Assembly: GCA_905182985.1 (NCBI GenBank)
Contig: CAJJDN010000033.1
Span: 180,233 to 244,232 of the forward strand
Direction of reading: 5' to 3'
DNA from: Paramecium sonneborni
Lineage: Eukaryota; Ciliophora; Oligohymenophorea; Peniculida; Parameciidae
DNA: 64,000 bases
Shown here: positions 1 through 13,428 of the stretch, one piece after another
Position numbering within the stretch: position 1 is the stretch's first letter
Layout: each line of letters begins with the position of its first letter
Translations under genes and position numbers: made by a program
The notes under the pieces: generated by a model
Told to the model about the DNA's origin: nothing
The model's database searches: none
What the model saw: the letters and a program-made list of their open reading frames with translations, nothing else

Positions 1-2058
1 TTTTTAAGTATTTTCAGAGCAATTCATCACTAATAAATCTCCTTAATCTTCTAATTGGACAGCATTTATATAAATAACATCTTTAGAGAATAAGGAAACT
101 TATAAACTTTAATCAATATCAATTAATTATTATTCTGATATAGATGTTAAGTTCTTTATTCGATGGGCTTCTATAAAATTGTTTTATAATTCTGCCTAAA
201 AATATATTAAGGTAGACTATATTTTGTGACTTGGATATTGATAATATCTTTAATTCAATTTTTATTCAATCTTATGCATTGAACCACTTATTTTTTTAGC
301 AGAATCAAAAAGATGTTGGTGGTTCAATATTTTTTTATTAACAAACTAAGAGTAAAATTAAATTTTTTCTTACAATAATCGAATTATTGCTTACCTTAAA
401 TCGTTATTTCTTTTTTCATTTTTCAAAAACATCTCAACTCCTAATTAAATTTCCAAAAATTTGTATTTTCTATTATTAATCATCTAATACTATGATTTAA
501 TATCTGAACGAATTAACTATTTTAAGAAACTCATTTAGGCTTGCGCTATCATTGGAAGTTTCTCTTTTACTGATATCAATAATTTAGTCTTTTTCAAAGC
601 TTTTTTTTAGATAATATTATTTAAATCTTCTGAATTTGATTTAGCTGATTTGCTTATAGATCTAACTGATACTTTAGTCTAGTAATTAAAAGTTTATAAT
701 CTTGAAAATTCGCTTTCCTTTTATTAAACCTCAGAGCTTAAGTTTAATTATTTAATTTTATTTTAGCTATTGGCTATCATAATTTATTTATAAGCCAAAT
801 TATAGAATTTTAATTAATAAAGTATCGATATATATTAAATATCAAAAGCCTTTTCCTCTGATATAAATTTACTTAAGATTGAAAGTTATTTACTATAAAA
901 TTTTAATTCAATTTCTTATTCTAAAGTTTCTAATAGATTTTCATTTATATTTCCATAACTATAACCTTAAAATTTATAATGTTAATAAATTAATGCATTT
1001 ATTAAATACTACTAAGTTTTATTTAATTATTTGTTTATTATTTTACTCAAAAGGTATTTCAAAAAATCTTTCTTACTAGTTTTTATAAATTTTATCAGTT
1101 ATTCCATTTCAAAAGCTTTGAATTCCTCATTTAAGATGAAATAGAATAATAACAATAAAATTATTGTTAAAACATTTACAAATATTTGATATTTGTCTAA
1201 AAGGTAGAGAATTAATGTATTGCATCCTAATACAAATCCAAAACTAGAAAAAAACAATAAAATTTTTTAATCAAAGGATCTACAAGTGTGAAATTCAAAC
1301 ACTCTTAAAATCTTTATAGAGGAAATTAAAATTAATAGGATAGATTGAACTATCAAAGCATTTTTGAGATTTCTTATCAAAGAGTAGCTTATAAACTATA
1401 TTATATACAGCAGTTAAAGTACATAATCTATAAAAGATACATATATTTGAGTAAAAGAGGTCAACTTTAAGTCAAAGCTTTTTAGGCATATAGCCTGTAA
1501 AATTATCTATAAACAAACAGTTATTATAAAAGATAATGTAGCAAAAAATACATGAAGAATTTAATCATTCAACTCTTTATTAATTGTAACATGACTTATA
1601 CTATTCACTATAAGAATAGTTAACGGAATATATAAATATTATTAAAATATTTATGTAAAGAAAGATGAAACACTCAAAAGTGAATGCAATAATGTGCTCT
1701 CATAAAATATATTTTTTTTTTTTATTGTTATCGTCAAAATATAAGGGAAAATAATGAATATAAAAAGCAAGCTTAAACTTAACAAATATTGCGACTCCTC
1801 TAAATTGAATTAAGCACAAAATGCAATATCAAATCTTGAAAGATAGGTAATAAAATATTAGTAATTGAACTATTAATACAATATCCTTAATTTATCATTA
1901 AATTAGGGTAATTGTAAGTAGGTGATATATTGAAATGTACCCAAGGTGAAAATGAAATATTGTAAATATTTTGGTACAAAGTAAAACTAGTGGATATACA
2001 ATAAATTTTCAAATAAATGATGTTTCAGTTACTTTCTAGTTCTATGAAAAATATCCAT
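1..2058 (-). CDS. Large multi-TM PAS/TmcB-like protein, 3' part cut off by window
   Basis: One frame is open from an ATG at 2058 down to base 1 (686 codons, no TGA), so the C-terminal half lies outside the window. The first ~300 residues hold six or seven hydrophobic segments, for example LLSLSLLFIFIIFPYILTI and FFATLSFIITVCLQIILQAI. A Lys/Gln-rich helical stretch follows. The last visible part (SISEQQLIDIDQSLQ..., VMNCSENTQK) matches the region just before the PAS-like core of the two complete relatives at 6707-11802 and 19945-25046. Its N-terminal YLQYFIFTLGTFQYITYL also parallels theirs. The family resembles the ciliate PAS / Dictyostelium TmcB-like membrane proteins; its role is unknown, perhaps sensory. 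Membership is well supported by the internal paralogues, but the family name comes from memory. Confidence 0.8.
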
Positions 2059-2807
2059 ATATTTCTCTCCTCTAAATTTAAAATTTTTTTATTAATTGAA
2101 TTTTAAAAGACTTTTTCTAACACTCTTCAAGTTTTAATTGATGATAAGAGTCTTTTTTCATCAAAATCCTTTCTTAATACTTGAAGAAATGCAATGTCTA
2201 AGCTGTTTTAATGAAAAAAATTTAGTTAGATTCATAATTTTTGATTGAAAGCAAAAATGAAAACGAAAATAATTATTTTAGTATAATTTTAATTTTATTT
2301 ACAAAAAGAGAATTAAAGCTAAAATCAGTCAAGATATTCATACATAACTTCTTACAAGGCCTGCATAATTTTTGATTTTATGATGTTAACATCTATATTT
2401 TGAATATTAGAAGATTTTGATCTAATTTTTTGAACATTTTAATTTTAAGAGATTTATTGATATTGCCGCAATTATGTTTTGTTAAATTATTACTATGATT
2501 TAATTTAGTGTTTTTGGCATATGACAATTTATTAGATTTTTTCTAATTGATTACTTAAAAGCCCGACTTTTCGAGTAGTATTATTTAATTATTATCTTTC
2601 TGTTTTTAATTGCTATTCTAATTACAAAACTTAGTTTCTATTATTTAGTCGGTTTGATATCTCCTACATTAACTTATTGTTTTACTACATTATAAATCTG
2701 ATTTCACCAATTTCTGTTTTGAGTTTATTATTGTTTTAATCAGATTATTATTTTTACTTCATCTAAAATAAAAATAAATAATAATATATATTTATATGAA
2801 TATAATT
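2059..2807. other. Unassigned A+T-rich interval
   Basis: This lies between the start of the TmcB-like gene and the stop of the TPR gene. On minus, roughly 2165-2760 stays open in one frame and reads as a Lys/Asn/Gln-rich polypeptide (including MFKKLDQNLLIFKIQML), but no convincing start, intron pattern or domain was found. Open frames arise easily by chance with one stop codon at this base composition. It could be a small hypothetical gene, gene debris or plain intergenic DNA. Confidence 0.35.
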
Positions 2808-3972
2808 TCATAATTATTATTGCTGTTATAATTATAATTAAGCTTCCTATTGTAAATCTTCATGCTCATTATAACTGGATTCCTATTGACCACCTTATTA
2901 TTCTTAATCATCTTCTCTAATATTAACACTATTATTTTATGGATTGGAGCGTATCGTTTATCCCATTACTTGTTATTACTACTAATGATTAACAGTTTTT
3001 TCAATTTTTTTTTTATTATTTTATTTGTATGTTGCCTCAACTTCTACTAATTTTCTTTTGTTTTGATTTCTACTTTATAATTCTTTCTATTATCTTTTAT
3101 TAGTATCTTTTGCTCTTTATTGATTAATCTATTCTTAAGCATTTCCTAAAACATTCTTTAAGTTTCCAATCTAAAATCAATACAATTTATTTTTACTAAT
3201 TAATGATCAGGTGGTAAATGAAATTCACCAAATCTAACAGCCTTTTAATATGTTTAAATAGCCTCATCAAATCTCTTTAAATATTCAAATTCAACTCCTA
3301 AATTATGATAAGCAATTGCTAAGACAGCTACTCTATCTTTCATTTTTTATTCACCAGATTTTTAATCTTAATTTTAACTTTGTTCCATTTTTTAATCAGG
3401 TGGTTTCATTAAAAATTCATCTTAAAGTAATACTACTGATATTAATGCATGTTCCAATGCTTCAGCGTGCTATTATATAACATTCCTTACTCTATTTAAT
3501 TAAGATAATACAGCACACATATTTAAATGAGTATCAGCCAAAGATGGGGCTGTTTCTTATCGAATTTCTATTTCCAATGCTTATTGTAAATATTATAAAG
3601 CACTTCTTAATTTCCCATTCCTTCTGTAAAAACAAGCTAAATTATTGTATGTGATTGCTCTAATAAAAAGAATTATATAACACATCAATACTTATATCTA
3701 GTACTAGATTGTGCTAACATATCTGCCTTCTTTAAAAATTCTAATGATGCATCAAATTTTTCTTTTTATAAGAAAATCATAGCGATTAAGTTACATAATT
3801 CACACAATTTATCACTTGTTTTAAAATATTCTTCAGAGTCCTCTCCATAAGCTGATTTTTTTATCATCAGCATTTCCTCAAAGACATTCAATGCTTCTAA
3901 ATATTTATTTTATTGCTAAAATTGTTAAGCTTGTTAGTCTAATTGTAAAAGTCTTTCTCTTATGCTATCCAT
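2808..3972 (-). CDS. TPR-repeat protein with Gln-rich tail
   Basis: Starts MDSIRERLLQLDQQ and ends at TGA 2808-2810. Two introns, 3660-3691 (32 nt, contains an in-frame TGA) and 3171-3196 (26 nt), give 368 aa. Kinesin-light-chain-style tetratricopeptide repeats are visible: AITYNNLACFYRRNGKLRSA, then LAIAYHNLGVEFEYLKRFDE followed by AIQTYQKAV and PPDHQLIGNLKNVLG. The TPR region spans about residues 20-250. It is followed by a Lys-rich stretch and an acidic, Gln-rich tail (NNSVNIREDDQEQQ ... QLQLQQQQQL). TPRs form protein-binding superhelices; no partner can be named. Skipping the second intron gives a frame with a much less protein-like tail, which argues for the splice. Confidence 0.85.
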
Positions 3973-4493
3973 ATTATAATAAAAATTATAAATAAATAAT
4001 TCACTCAAAAATCTTTGAAAAAAGAATCATTTATATATAATATAAATTTAGGGCATTACAATGTTCAACAACCTCTAATTTAAACTATTTTTTAATTATA
4101 ATTTGAATTACTTTTTTTATCAATTATTTATTACAGCGCATTCATTGATAAAATATCTAAAATTATTGAAATTAATGCACTATCCAACAAATAATCGATA
4201 AAAATTATTCTATATGAAGAATTTTGATATTAAACTTAAAAGCAACTAAAAAAATACAAATAAATGGAATTAAATCTCCATAAAAATAAAATTATTCTAC
4301 ATGGTTTTCATTTTTTAATTTCAAAATAGTAAAATAAAAATTTACACACATTATAAAAAATATTAATCAAAAGCAAAAATAATAAGTTAAAGAATTTAAC
4401 CGAGCCAAAATAATTGACAAACATATTTATCCTAAATATTCTAAAATAAAATTAAATTTGTTTCAAGAATAAATTTTAATATCTTATTAATCA
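3973..4493. other. Intergenic, no gene seen
   Basis: About 520 bp of very A+T-rich sequence between the TPR gene start and the duplicated pseudogene block. No frame with a plausible start, domain or intron set was found. It should contain the promoter of the minus-strand TPR gene at 2808-3972. Confidence 0.6.
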
Positions 4494-6652
4494 TATGAAT
4501 CATTTTAATTCTTAAGCCAATACTCTCTATTTAAGAATCTTTCAAAAGAATCATCTCCTAAAATATAAGAAAATACTCAAGTATGAATATATTAATATTA
4601 GGAAAGTGAATAGGTTTTCTATTGTCATAAAAAAATTATAATTTTTTTTTTAAATTTATTCATCTCAAATTCTAAAAAGAATCTTACTTGATCAGAACTG
4701 AATTTGATCCTATTTTTACTAGGTTTTACAACGATTTTTAATTATCAAATAATTTAAAATCTTAAATATTTATTTTTTATGCTTTATCTAGTAATTCATT
4801 GGCTATATTTAAATCAAAACGCTGTTTAATAAAAAAACATCTTAATCCTAACAAATGCTTGCTATAAAAATACATTAACCACTTCTAACTTTTATATCAT
4901 AAATAAATAATCTACTGAGCCTTTATTTTTATTATTTAGTTTAGTTTTTATTTAGCCACTAAATTCTAAAAAACAAATTAAATGATAAATCAAACAATTA
5001 TTAAACTTCTTTGTGTAATTTTAAGTTATTAATTTTTTTAGTTGATTTTTAAATTTTATTTAAAGTTCCATAATTTTACATCAATAATTTGAAAAACTAA
5101 AATTAATTGGAATATTTCTTTCTTTTCCTATTAACTAATAAGTAAAGATTGTGTTTCTGGCTTAAAAAAACAAGTCCTAATGTCTTAGATGCTCGAGTAT
5201 ATAAAGCAATGATCTCAAAATTGTATTAAATCATAATGAATAATAGAATTCATTAATAGGAGCCAGATGGTTTAAAATTAGATAAAATAAGATGGCGATA
5301 ATTTCTATTTTATAATTTTAAGTTTTTTATTTTTAATATACAAATAATTTGTTCTGTAATTAATTTAACTCTTACGGCTTCTAAATTTCAGGGCTTTTTT
5401 AATAATATCTAAATAATTTATCCATAATCTAATTATGTTTAAAATTTTATTCATTTTGATCGTAGTTTAAATTCTAATTAATTTGAATCATCAAATTATC
5501 TTATAGAAAAATCTCGATAAAATAAATTAATAGAAAAAATTATAAATAAAATGAAGAAATCTACTTTTTTATNTATGAATCATTTTAATTCTTAAGCCAA
5601 TACTCTCTATTTAAGAATCTTTCAAAAGAATCATCTCCTAAAATATAAGAAAATACTCAAGTATGAATATATTAATATTAGGAAAGTGAATAGGTTTTCT
5701 ATTGTCATAAAAAAATTATAATTTTTTTTTTAAATTTATTCATCTCAAATTCTAAAAAGAATCTTACTTGATCAGAACTGAATTTGATCCTATTTTTACT
5801 AGGTTTTACAACGATTTTTAATTATCAAATAATTTAAAATCTTAAATATTTATTTTTTATGCTTTATCTAGTAATTCATTGGCTATATTTAAATCAAAAC
5901 GCTGTTTAATAAAAAAACATCTTAATCCTAACAAATGCTTGCTATAAAAATACATTAACCACTTCTAACTTTTATATCATAAATAAATAATCTACTGAGC
6001 CTTTATTTTTATTATTTAGTTTAGTTTTTATTTAGCCACTAAATTCTAAAAAACAAATTAAATGATAAATCAAACAATTATTAAACTTCTTTGTGTAATT
6101 TTAAGTTATTAATTTTTTTAGTTGATTTTTAAATTTTATTTAAAGTTCCATAATTTTACATCAATAATTTGAAAAACTAAAATTAATTGGAATATTTCTT
6201 TCTTTTCCTATTAACTAATAAGTAAAGATTGTGTTTCTGGCTTAAAAAAACAAGTCCTAATGTCTTAGATGCTCGAGTATATAAAGCAATGATCTCAAAA
6301 TTGTATTAAATCATAATGAATAATAGAATTCATTAATAGGAGCCAGATGGTTTAAAATTAGATAAAATAAGATGGCGATAATTTCTATTTTATAATTTTA
6401 AGTTTTTTATTTTTAATATACAAATAATTTGTTCTGTAATTAATTTAACTCTTACGGCTTCTAAATTTCAGGGCTTTTTTAATAATATCTAAATAATTTA
6501 TCCATAATCTAATTATGTTTAAAATTTTATTCATTTTGATCGTAGTTTAAATTCTAATTAATTTGAATCATCAAATTATCTTATAGAAAAATCTCGATAA
6601 AATAAATTAATAGAAAAAATTATAAATAAAATGAAGAAATCTACTTTTTTAT
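4494..6652. repeat. Perfect 1,079-bp direct duplication around a single n (5573)
   Basis: 4494-5572 and 5574-6652 agree over 1,079 bases at offset 1,080, separated only by n at 5573. The right copy runs on into the 3' end of the neighbouring TmcB-like gene; the left copy runs on into the intergenic DNA. Three more duplications of the same size class with the same single-n junction occur in the window. The best reading is one genomic block whose two flanking contigs overlapped and were joined without merging. Confidence 0.9.
5574..6652 (-). pseudogene. Decayed, truncated TmcB-like paralogue
   Basis: The minus strand carries scattered pieces of the C-terminal half of the intact gene next door at 6707-11802, in shifting frames. 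GDDSFERFL corresponds to its C-terminal GDETFERFL. DLFFQARNTIFTYQ corresponds to DLFFSMRNTITSYQQ. A piece like the loop ending IIALHAS is also present. TGA codons and frame changes break every frame, and the block is shorter than the matching part of the intact gene, so deletions have occurred too. This is a truncated tandem duplicate lying directly downstream of its relative. The identical copy at 4494-5572 is an assembly duplicate, not a second pseudogene. Confidence 0.75.
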
Positions 6653-6706
6653 TTATTAATAGTGAAATATTTAAGTTGCAAAAACTAAACAGTTTATAAA
6701 TAAGAA

Positions 6707-9700
6707 TCATTTTAATTCTTAAGTTAGGGCTAACTATTTAAGAAATCTTTCAAAAGTCTCATCTCCCAAAACAATCTATTGAGGAATCATATATACTATT
6801 CTTCTCAATAATGCATACTCCTTTACTAATAGATTCTTGATTACAAAAACAATAATCAATAAGAAAAGAGTTAAATATAAAATAAATATAATAGAAACTA
6901 TGAGAGTAAATTAGTTTTGTTCTGTAGTGATTTATTTCATTCCGATCTAAAATTCATCAGAAATTTTAAAAAATGATCTCAAAACTATTTATGATCCTTC
7001 CATCTCGTAAAGATTTACTTCTGCTCTTTTTGTAAAATTATTGACAGCTTGTTGATTTTTAATTTGATTTGACATAAAATTCAGAACTGAAATAGAGCCT
7101 GTTTTCAATAGACCATCTAATGATTTTTCACAATATAAAGACATAAAATCTAAATAAATCTACATATATTAAAAAATTATTTTACTTAGTCAATAAATTA
7201 GCATAGATCATTTGTCTATTAATATTAAAAAAAGGAAATAAAGTCATCGGATAATAAATATTTAGTTCTTTAAAAGGAACTTACAAAATCTAAATATTCT
7301 TAAATGTTTAATTATGCTTTAACTATTAATTAGTATGCTCTATGTAAATCAAAAGAAGTTAAATATTTTAAGTTCTACCATCTTAGCAAATGCTCTCTAT
7401 ACATATACATTGAACCACTTCTAAATTTTAAATTTTATATCATAAAATAAAAATCTGCAGTATCATCATATTTATTAATATATTCATTAGTTTTAATTTA
7501 AGTAACTATTATATATACTTAAAAAATGCAAGCGACAATTATTAAGAATATAAAAATGTTTCTTCTTGTAATTTTGATTGATTAAATATTTTCAACAGAT
7601 TTCTTACTATTTTAAATCTTATTTACAGTAACATAATTTTACATTAACTATTCAAAACGTGAAAGATCAAATTAGTAAGAGTAAATGGATTCCTAATTGA
7701 TCACAATTTATTTTTATAGTTAACTTAGCTTTTCTATTTCCAATTAGACTTTTTATTTATCAACAAAATTTAATAAGTACAAAAATCTATCATATAATTT
7801 ATAATATTGATGAAGTTCAAACATCAGGGAAATAGTAATGAAAATAACAATTAAAGCAAAAATAATACAAATGATTTACCATTTGATTCCAATGTTTCTA
7901 CTTCTATTTTTAGAAAATGATAAAATATCATTTGTGATAATTTCTAGTTTATCTTGAATATTATAATAGTTTGAAAATAGAAATACTTGATAAGGTTAAC
8001 CAGCAGTACTTTACCTTTTTTAAAATGTTTTCATCTATGCAAATTAGTATTGCAAAATTATCAATAAGCATTCTCTAAATGATTTAGATTCCATCGCGTA
8101 ATTTTCTGTATCATTATTTTTCATAAATAATAATGTGATTTGCTCTTCGTCTAAAAACATTTTAAGATAATCGTTATTCAATTACTTATAAAAACTATCC
8201 CTCAATTCATAGTATCCATATTAAATATTTAAATAATAAGGTTCAGTTAAATTGGTTACTAAATTAGAAGGAATGAAACCATCTTTTGACATTTGTTAAT
8301 ATGAAGTGATTGTGTTTCTCATAGAAAAAAATAAATCATGAGGTCCTTGTATACTTGCATGTAAAGCAATAATCTCTATGTCTGATATAAACTAATAAAT
8401 ATCATTATGAAGAATTGATATAACTAAAGATAAACTTATAGTTTAAGTCATTATAAATATAATAAAAGTAGCAAGTGCAATTTTTAAAATCTTTGGAGTT
8501 TTAGTTTTTGTTAAGTTCCTCAATAATTCATATTTTCTAATGACTTCACTATTTCTTCCTAATTCTGTCGACCTTAAAGAATTTTTTAATAAATTTTCAA
8601 TTAATTTTTAATCCCCTTTAATATTGAAGTCTTCATTATCTATACTATTATGTACTTTATTTTATTTTTAATATGTGTTCACAGTATAGTAATCTTATTA
8701 TGATTATGATTATTAATTTAATTATTTATTTTGTTGTTTATCAATTAATTGACTTGTACTTTTATTTGGTGATAACATTAATTACAGCTAATCTAGCTTT
8801 AAATAAGCTTCTTCTTATTCAACTTCTTAAACTGCAAATAAATTGATTATTTGGCTTGACTTTTGTAAATTTTGTGAATAACATTCCCGATTCTTTATAG
8901 TAAATTAGTTAATTAATCTAGGCATAGCTTCTTCTATTGATAAATTTAACTAACTGATTTCAAAACTTTATGATTATTCAGTATTTCTTTGATATTCACT
9001 AACTTTTTCTTAACTTTTATAATTTATCATACATTTTTAAGCTTAAACTAAAGAATCCATTTATATTATATAATAATAGTAGCCATAGATTTCATGGGCT
9101 TGAATGGTAATACTTGATTAATACGTTTTTAAATGGTTATCCCACATTCTGACCAAAAATTATGCTTATTTATCAGTTGAATCTAAATTTTCATTTTCAA
9201 TTTACAATTCATTAAAAAATAACTATAAATCAATAAAGAATGTATCAACGTTACTGTACTTAAAAATTTATTATTAATTCTCCTTTTAGATTAAATCATT
9301 AAAATTAGGAAAAATTTATGCTATTTTAATTTTATAAAAAAGAGAAAAATCAGAGATATTATCTATGCAAGTTTGAGTATAACCTAATGTAGAAAAAAAT
9401 GACTTAGTTATTCCTCCAACAGTTTGGTTTACATCTACCATGATATATGGGTTTTATATTTCAATTTCTTATAATATTCCGATAAGTACAACTTTTTCAT
9501 ATTCTATTTAAACAACATTATCAAAACTAAAAATTATAGGTTTTGCTAAATTTTTTTTAGTTTTCACAAAAGTTTAATTGAATTATTTGTAAAATTTCGA
9601 TTAACCAAATTTGAAAAATCTTGATATTAATAAAGGATGTTCTCTTGATATAAAAGGTAAAAACAAAGAATTAAAGCTTATTTCATCATTTGAACTAAAT

Positions 9701-11802
9701 TCAATCAGTTATCTTAAATTTGATGAAAAACTTAGGATTTCTGCTCCTTATAATTCATCATCTATCTCTACAATTATATAACTTATTAAATTAGAATAAA
9801 ATTTAACATTATAATTTTAATTTGTTATTGATAATTGTTCATCTGAAAGGGATGCTTAATTGTGAAATTTAAATGCTTCTAAAATATTTCTAAATATTTC
9901 TGCCTCATAAAAAATTTATAATGATAATAATCTTTTGCTTTGATAATTTTCATATTCATTTTATAAAACATTTTTAAAATTTATTAATTCATTAGTTATT
10001 AAAATTAGAGACTTCATGAATTATGATATTTTTTTATCTTTAATTTATTAATTTAGATTTTCAAAATATTTAATTTTAAGTTTTAAGATTTTTCTTATTT
10101 CATTTATATATTAATCCATTTTGTTTTCTTATTGAATAAAAATTTAAATTTATTCTGATAGATCATGTTATTCAGCCGTAAGCTAATGACCACCAAACAA
10201 ATATTTCAATTTTTGCTTTGTCTCATTTAAATAAAACAAAATGTTTTAAATTTAAATAAAATCAAACTTAACTATTTAAGTTATAGTATTTTTTTAAATT
10301 CGCTTTTGATCACTTATTTAAACTTCTTAGAATTTTTTTTCTGCATCATTAATAGTTTAGGATGATGAATCATTCTTTTGAGTTACAGAAAAAGAGTTTG
10401 GTTTAAAAATTGTTTAGTTGATACTTTATTATGAACTCCTCTAATTTTTTCTCCCATATAAAAGCTAATTATAATGTCTAATAGATTATATTGACCAACC
10501 ATTATTTCCTAGCAAAGCTCCATATAATATTGAATAATATTATAAATCATCTAAATTATCAAATTTGCAATTTATAATATATTTTCTAATTTATTTTAAT
10601 TTTTTTTGGACAAAATCCTTATCTATTTCAGATGTAATTACTGCTGTATCTTTAGGGTCAATTAAAAGTTTATTTTAATGACAATAACATTAAATATCAT
10701 TACATTTCCTTTTATGATGATTGTAAATGAACAATTTAAAAATAGTGGGGAAAGTGTATTTATTCTATTTTTTGATAAGTAGTAATGAAATAGCAAATAA
10801 TTGTATTTTTGTTTTATCAAATGCTTAATGAAACAAAACATAATTTAAATATTAATCTACTTTCATCAATATCTTTAGTAATATAGGAAATGAAAAGACT
10901 GTATAAATCAATATTTGAAATTTTTGTTTTTAGACAATTAATTAGATAAGCGAATAAAAAACATAGATTATACTAAAAGAATCAGAAAAGTATATTATAA
11001 TCTTTTTATTGTTTTCGATAACTGTTTGATTTTCTTATAAATTAATTGTATTCAATGAAATACTTAATAAAACAAGCAAATGAATTATCCAAGATATCAT
11101 TTAGGAAGTTTGCACAACTGAAAATAATATAATAACAATTAAGTTTAAAAATTAAATAATGTATTCTTTTACTGTAATTCTTATTCTATCAAAACATATA
11201 ATCTTACCACCTATTGATTATTCACTTATTTATAAATGATATAATGCTTCTAATTATAAAATTACAAAACATAAAATTCCAAATAATAAATGAATATAAT
11301 TAAGATTGTTTATCTCTTTCTTTGAATATTAATAAGAAATAAATAAGCAACTCAAGGACGAAAATTAAATGTGAAAAAAAGTGTAAAACAGTTGCCCATA
11401 CAATCCAATAGATTTGACTAAATACATAATAAGTTTTGTTTTTTATAATTTTTCGTCAAAAGAAATCAATAAGCAAGATAAATATTTTATAATTACAATG
11501 CTTAAAATGAAGTAGTTTGCAAAACTGTAAATACTTTCAAATTTCGATATAAAAATATCTACTCTAAATACTATAAGCAGGATGTAGTGATAAATATTTA
11601 AATTATTTGTTTACTGCCATTCAAAATCTAGGTATAATAAAAAGAATATCAACTAAAATTTGCAAATAAATAGTAATATCAATTAAAATTACTAATTTAT
11701 TCTTACACTTCTCTAAGAGTGCATAGTAACTTAAATCATTTTTTTAAATATTTCCGCGACTGAGATTCCTTTAGTGCTTTTTTTGTTATTTGACTTTCGC
11801 AT
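6707..11802 (-). CDS. Giant multi-TM PAS/TmcB-like membrane protein (1,689 aa)
   Basis: Starts MRKSNNKKSTKGISVAEIF and ends RFLKQLALTQELK. One intron, 7160-7185 (26 nt), restores the frame to the stop. Order: about nine hydrophobic segments in the first ~350 residues; a cysteine motif HHKRKCNDIQCHCHQNK; long helical, repeat-like regions; two PAS-like stretches (FISREHPLLISRFFKFGQSK, then YIMVDVNQTVGGITKSFF); a Gln/Ser-rich linker; and a C-terminal unit with two TM segments flanking a probably extracytoplasmic domain (LYCEKSLDG ... NNFTKRAEVNLYEMEG). It is nearly the same length as the paralogue at 19945-25046 (1,690 aa). The layout fits the ciliate PAS/TmcB-like family, with an inferred signalling or sensory role at a membrane. 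Exon structure is secure; function is not. Confidence 0.85.
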
Positions 11803-11934
11803 TTTGTGATTAATCTTTTTAATAATAATTTAAAATTGTTATACTATATATATGAATATTAGTTATGCATAGCATTATTAAAAACTAAAATTTTCTTTTA
11901 ATTATTATTTATATTTTACATATACAATAATAAG

Positions 11935-13371
11935 TCATCGTTTTAGTGGAATATTATTTTTCTACTTAATAATGTTGACATTAATATTTTCATCGTTATT
12001 TTTAATATAAGGGTTTGATTTTCTAACTAAAGGACTTGGATTTTAATTTTATTTTTAATCTACACTTTTTCGGTTTGAACATGGACTTTAAGCTCTCATA
12101 GCAGAAACAGGTCTTCCTTTAGGCCTATGATATTAGGGATCATTTATCATTTTAACAGGTTGCTGTAGCTATTGTTATTGCTTAACTGGTGCTAAGGGAA
12201 TTTTCTATTGAAAATATTGAATAAAAATTACAGGTCTTGGTATGTTTTAATTAGAAATAACATTAGGTTATTTTTTTTAACACTAAGGAGTTTGACTTTT
12301 TGGCCTTTCAGTATATTTTTATTCATTAACTGATACTGATCTGGTAGATTTCGGTTGGTTGGGTAATTATTGAATGGGTTAGTCAATATCATACATAGGT
12401 TTAGGTAATTTTTATTATAACTATTTTAAATTTTTAGGCAATAAAATTGTTTATAATAATTGCGCTTTTGCTAATTTTTATTATTATGGAGATTATGGTT
12501 CGAGTTCATCAATATATTTTCTAATAGTTGAATCATTCAAGATTTATTCACAAGTAGGTCTTAATTATGGAGGTACTTTTAAAAGAGAAGCAATCATGAA
12601 ATTCAATTCTTAAGAATATTATTTAGGTATTTTTTCATAAATACCAGCTGATATCTTTCTAAACAAACTTTTAAGATCTGTTGCTCTAAAAGGTGGTTTA
12701 AGAGTTGCCATTTCATAAATAACACATCCTAATGACCAAACATCTGAAGGATTTGAATATGGTTAATCTCTCCATACTTCTGGACTAGCATAATCTTATA
12801 TAATTGAAATACAATACATGGAGTTCCTGTTTGTGTTTTTGCCATAGCACCATGTGATACTTTACTTACATTCATATCTCCTAATTTATAGATACCATTT
12901 GATGATGATTTAAAAACATTGGCACTTTTTAAATCTCTATGTAAGATTCCAGCTTTATGCAATACTTTTAAACCTCTTGTCATATGTATTAAGGCTTTCC
13001 ATATTTCTTTTTCTTCAATTAGGGTGTGTTTGCGAATTGAATTTTATATCAATTTAGCAATATCTCCTCCAGAAGCATATTCCATTATGACACATAAACA
13101 ATTTGATTGTTCATCAAAAAAGGCTTCCTTATATCCTATAATGTTCTAATCCTAAATTGATGCCAAAATTCTTATTTCGTTCAATGCATTTTCCCTCTCT
13201 CTTAATTTTAGATTACCCATCCGAACTTTTTTCATGGCATATTCTTAATTATCGCTGTTTCGTTTAACCAATATATATATATGTTATAAATACTTTGTAA
13301 ACCTATCCAAAAGACCCTTCACCTAATTTTTATAAAATAGTAAAATCTGTTAAAGTTGTTTATTTTTACAT
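11935..13371 (-). CDS. NEK-family serine/threonine kinase (453 aa)
   Basis: Starts MQKQTTLTDFTILQKLGEG. Kinase features in order: GEGSFGQVYKV (P-loop), EYAMKKV (Lys), GILHRDLKSANV (catalytic loop), KLGDMNVSKVSHG (DMN where most kinases have DFG; related NIMA-like kinases carry DLN), TQTGTPYYASPEVW (activation loop), then SDVWSLGCVIYEMATLKPPF. The kinase domain covers residues ~10-265; the rest is a basic, Pro/Gln-rich tail rich in SP and KP motifs. NEK kinases act at basal bodies and cilia and in the cell cycle. Introns: 12205-12231 (27 nt), 12795-12817 (23 nt) and 13269-13293 (25 nt). Removing the last is needed to keep the frame, yet it ends TG rather than AG. It is head-to-head with the next gene, 57 bp apart. 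Confidence 0.93.
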
Positions 13372-13428
13372 AATTTAAATAATAATATATATGAATTAAA
13401 TTATATTGTTAAAAAATAAAAAACTCTA

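Noticed and set aside
3..1119. Plus-strand frame open for over 370 codons
   Set aside because: Leu/Ile/Phe-rich shadow of the minus-strand TmcB-like gene, whose frame has paralogues in this window.
2862..3050. Hydrophobic plus-strand frame of 62 codons (MLIITGFLLTTLLF...)
   Set aside because: It is antisense to the Gln/Lys-rich tail of the TPR gene and its downstream flank; antisense of such codons reads as Leu/Ile-rich.
12919..13149. Plus-strand 76-codon frame
   Set aside because: Antisense to the NEK kinase catalytic domain.
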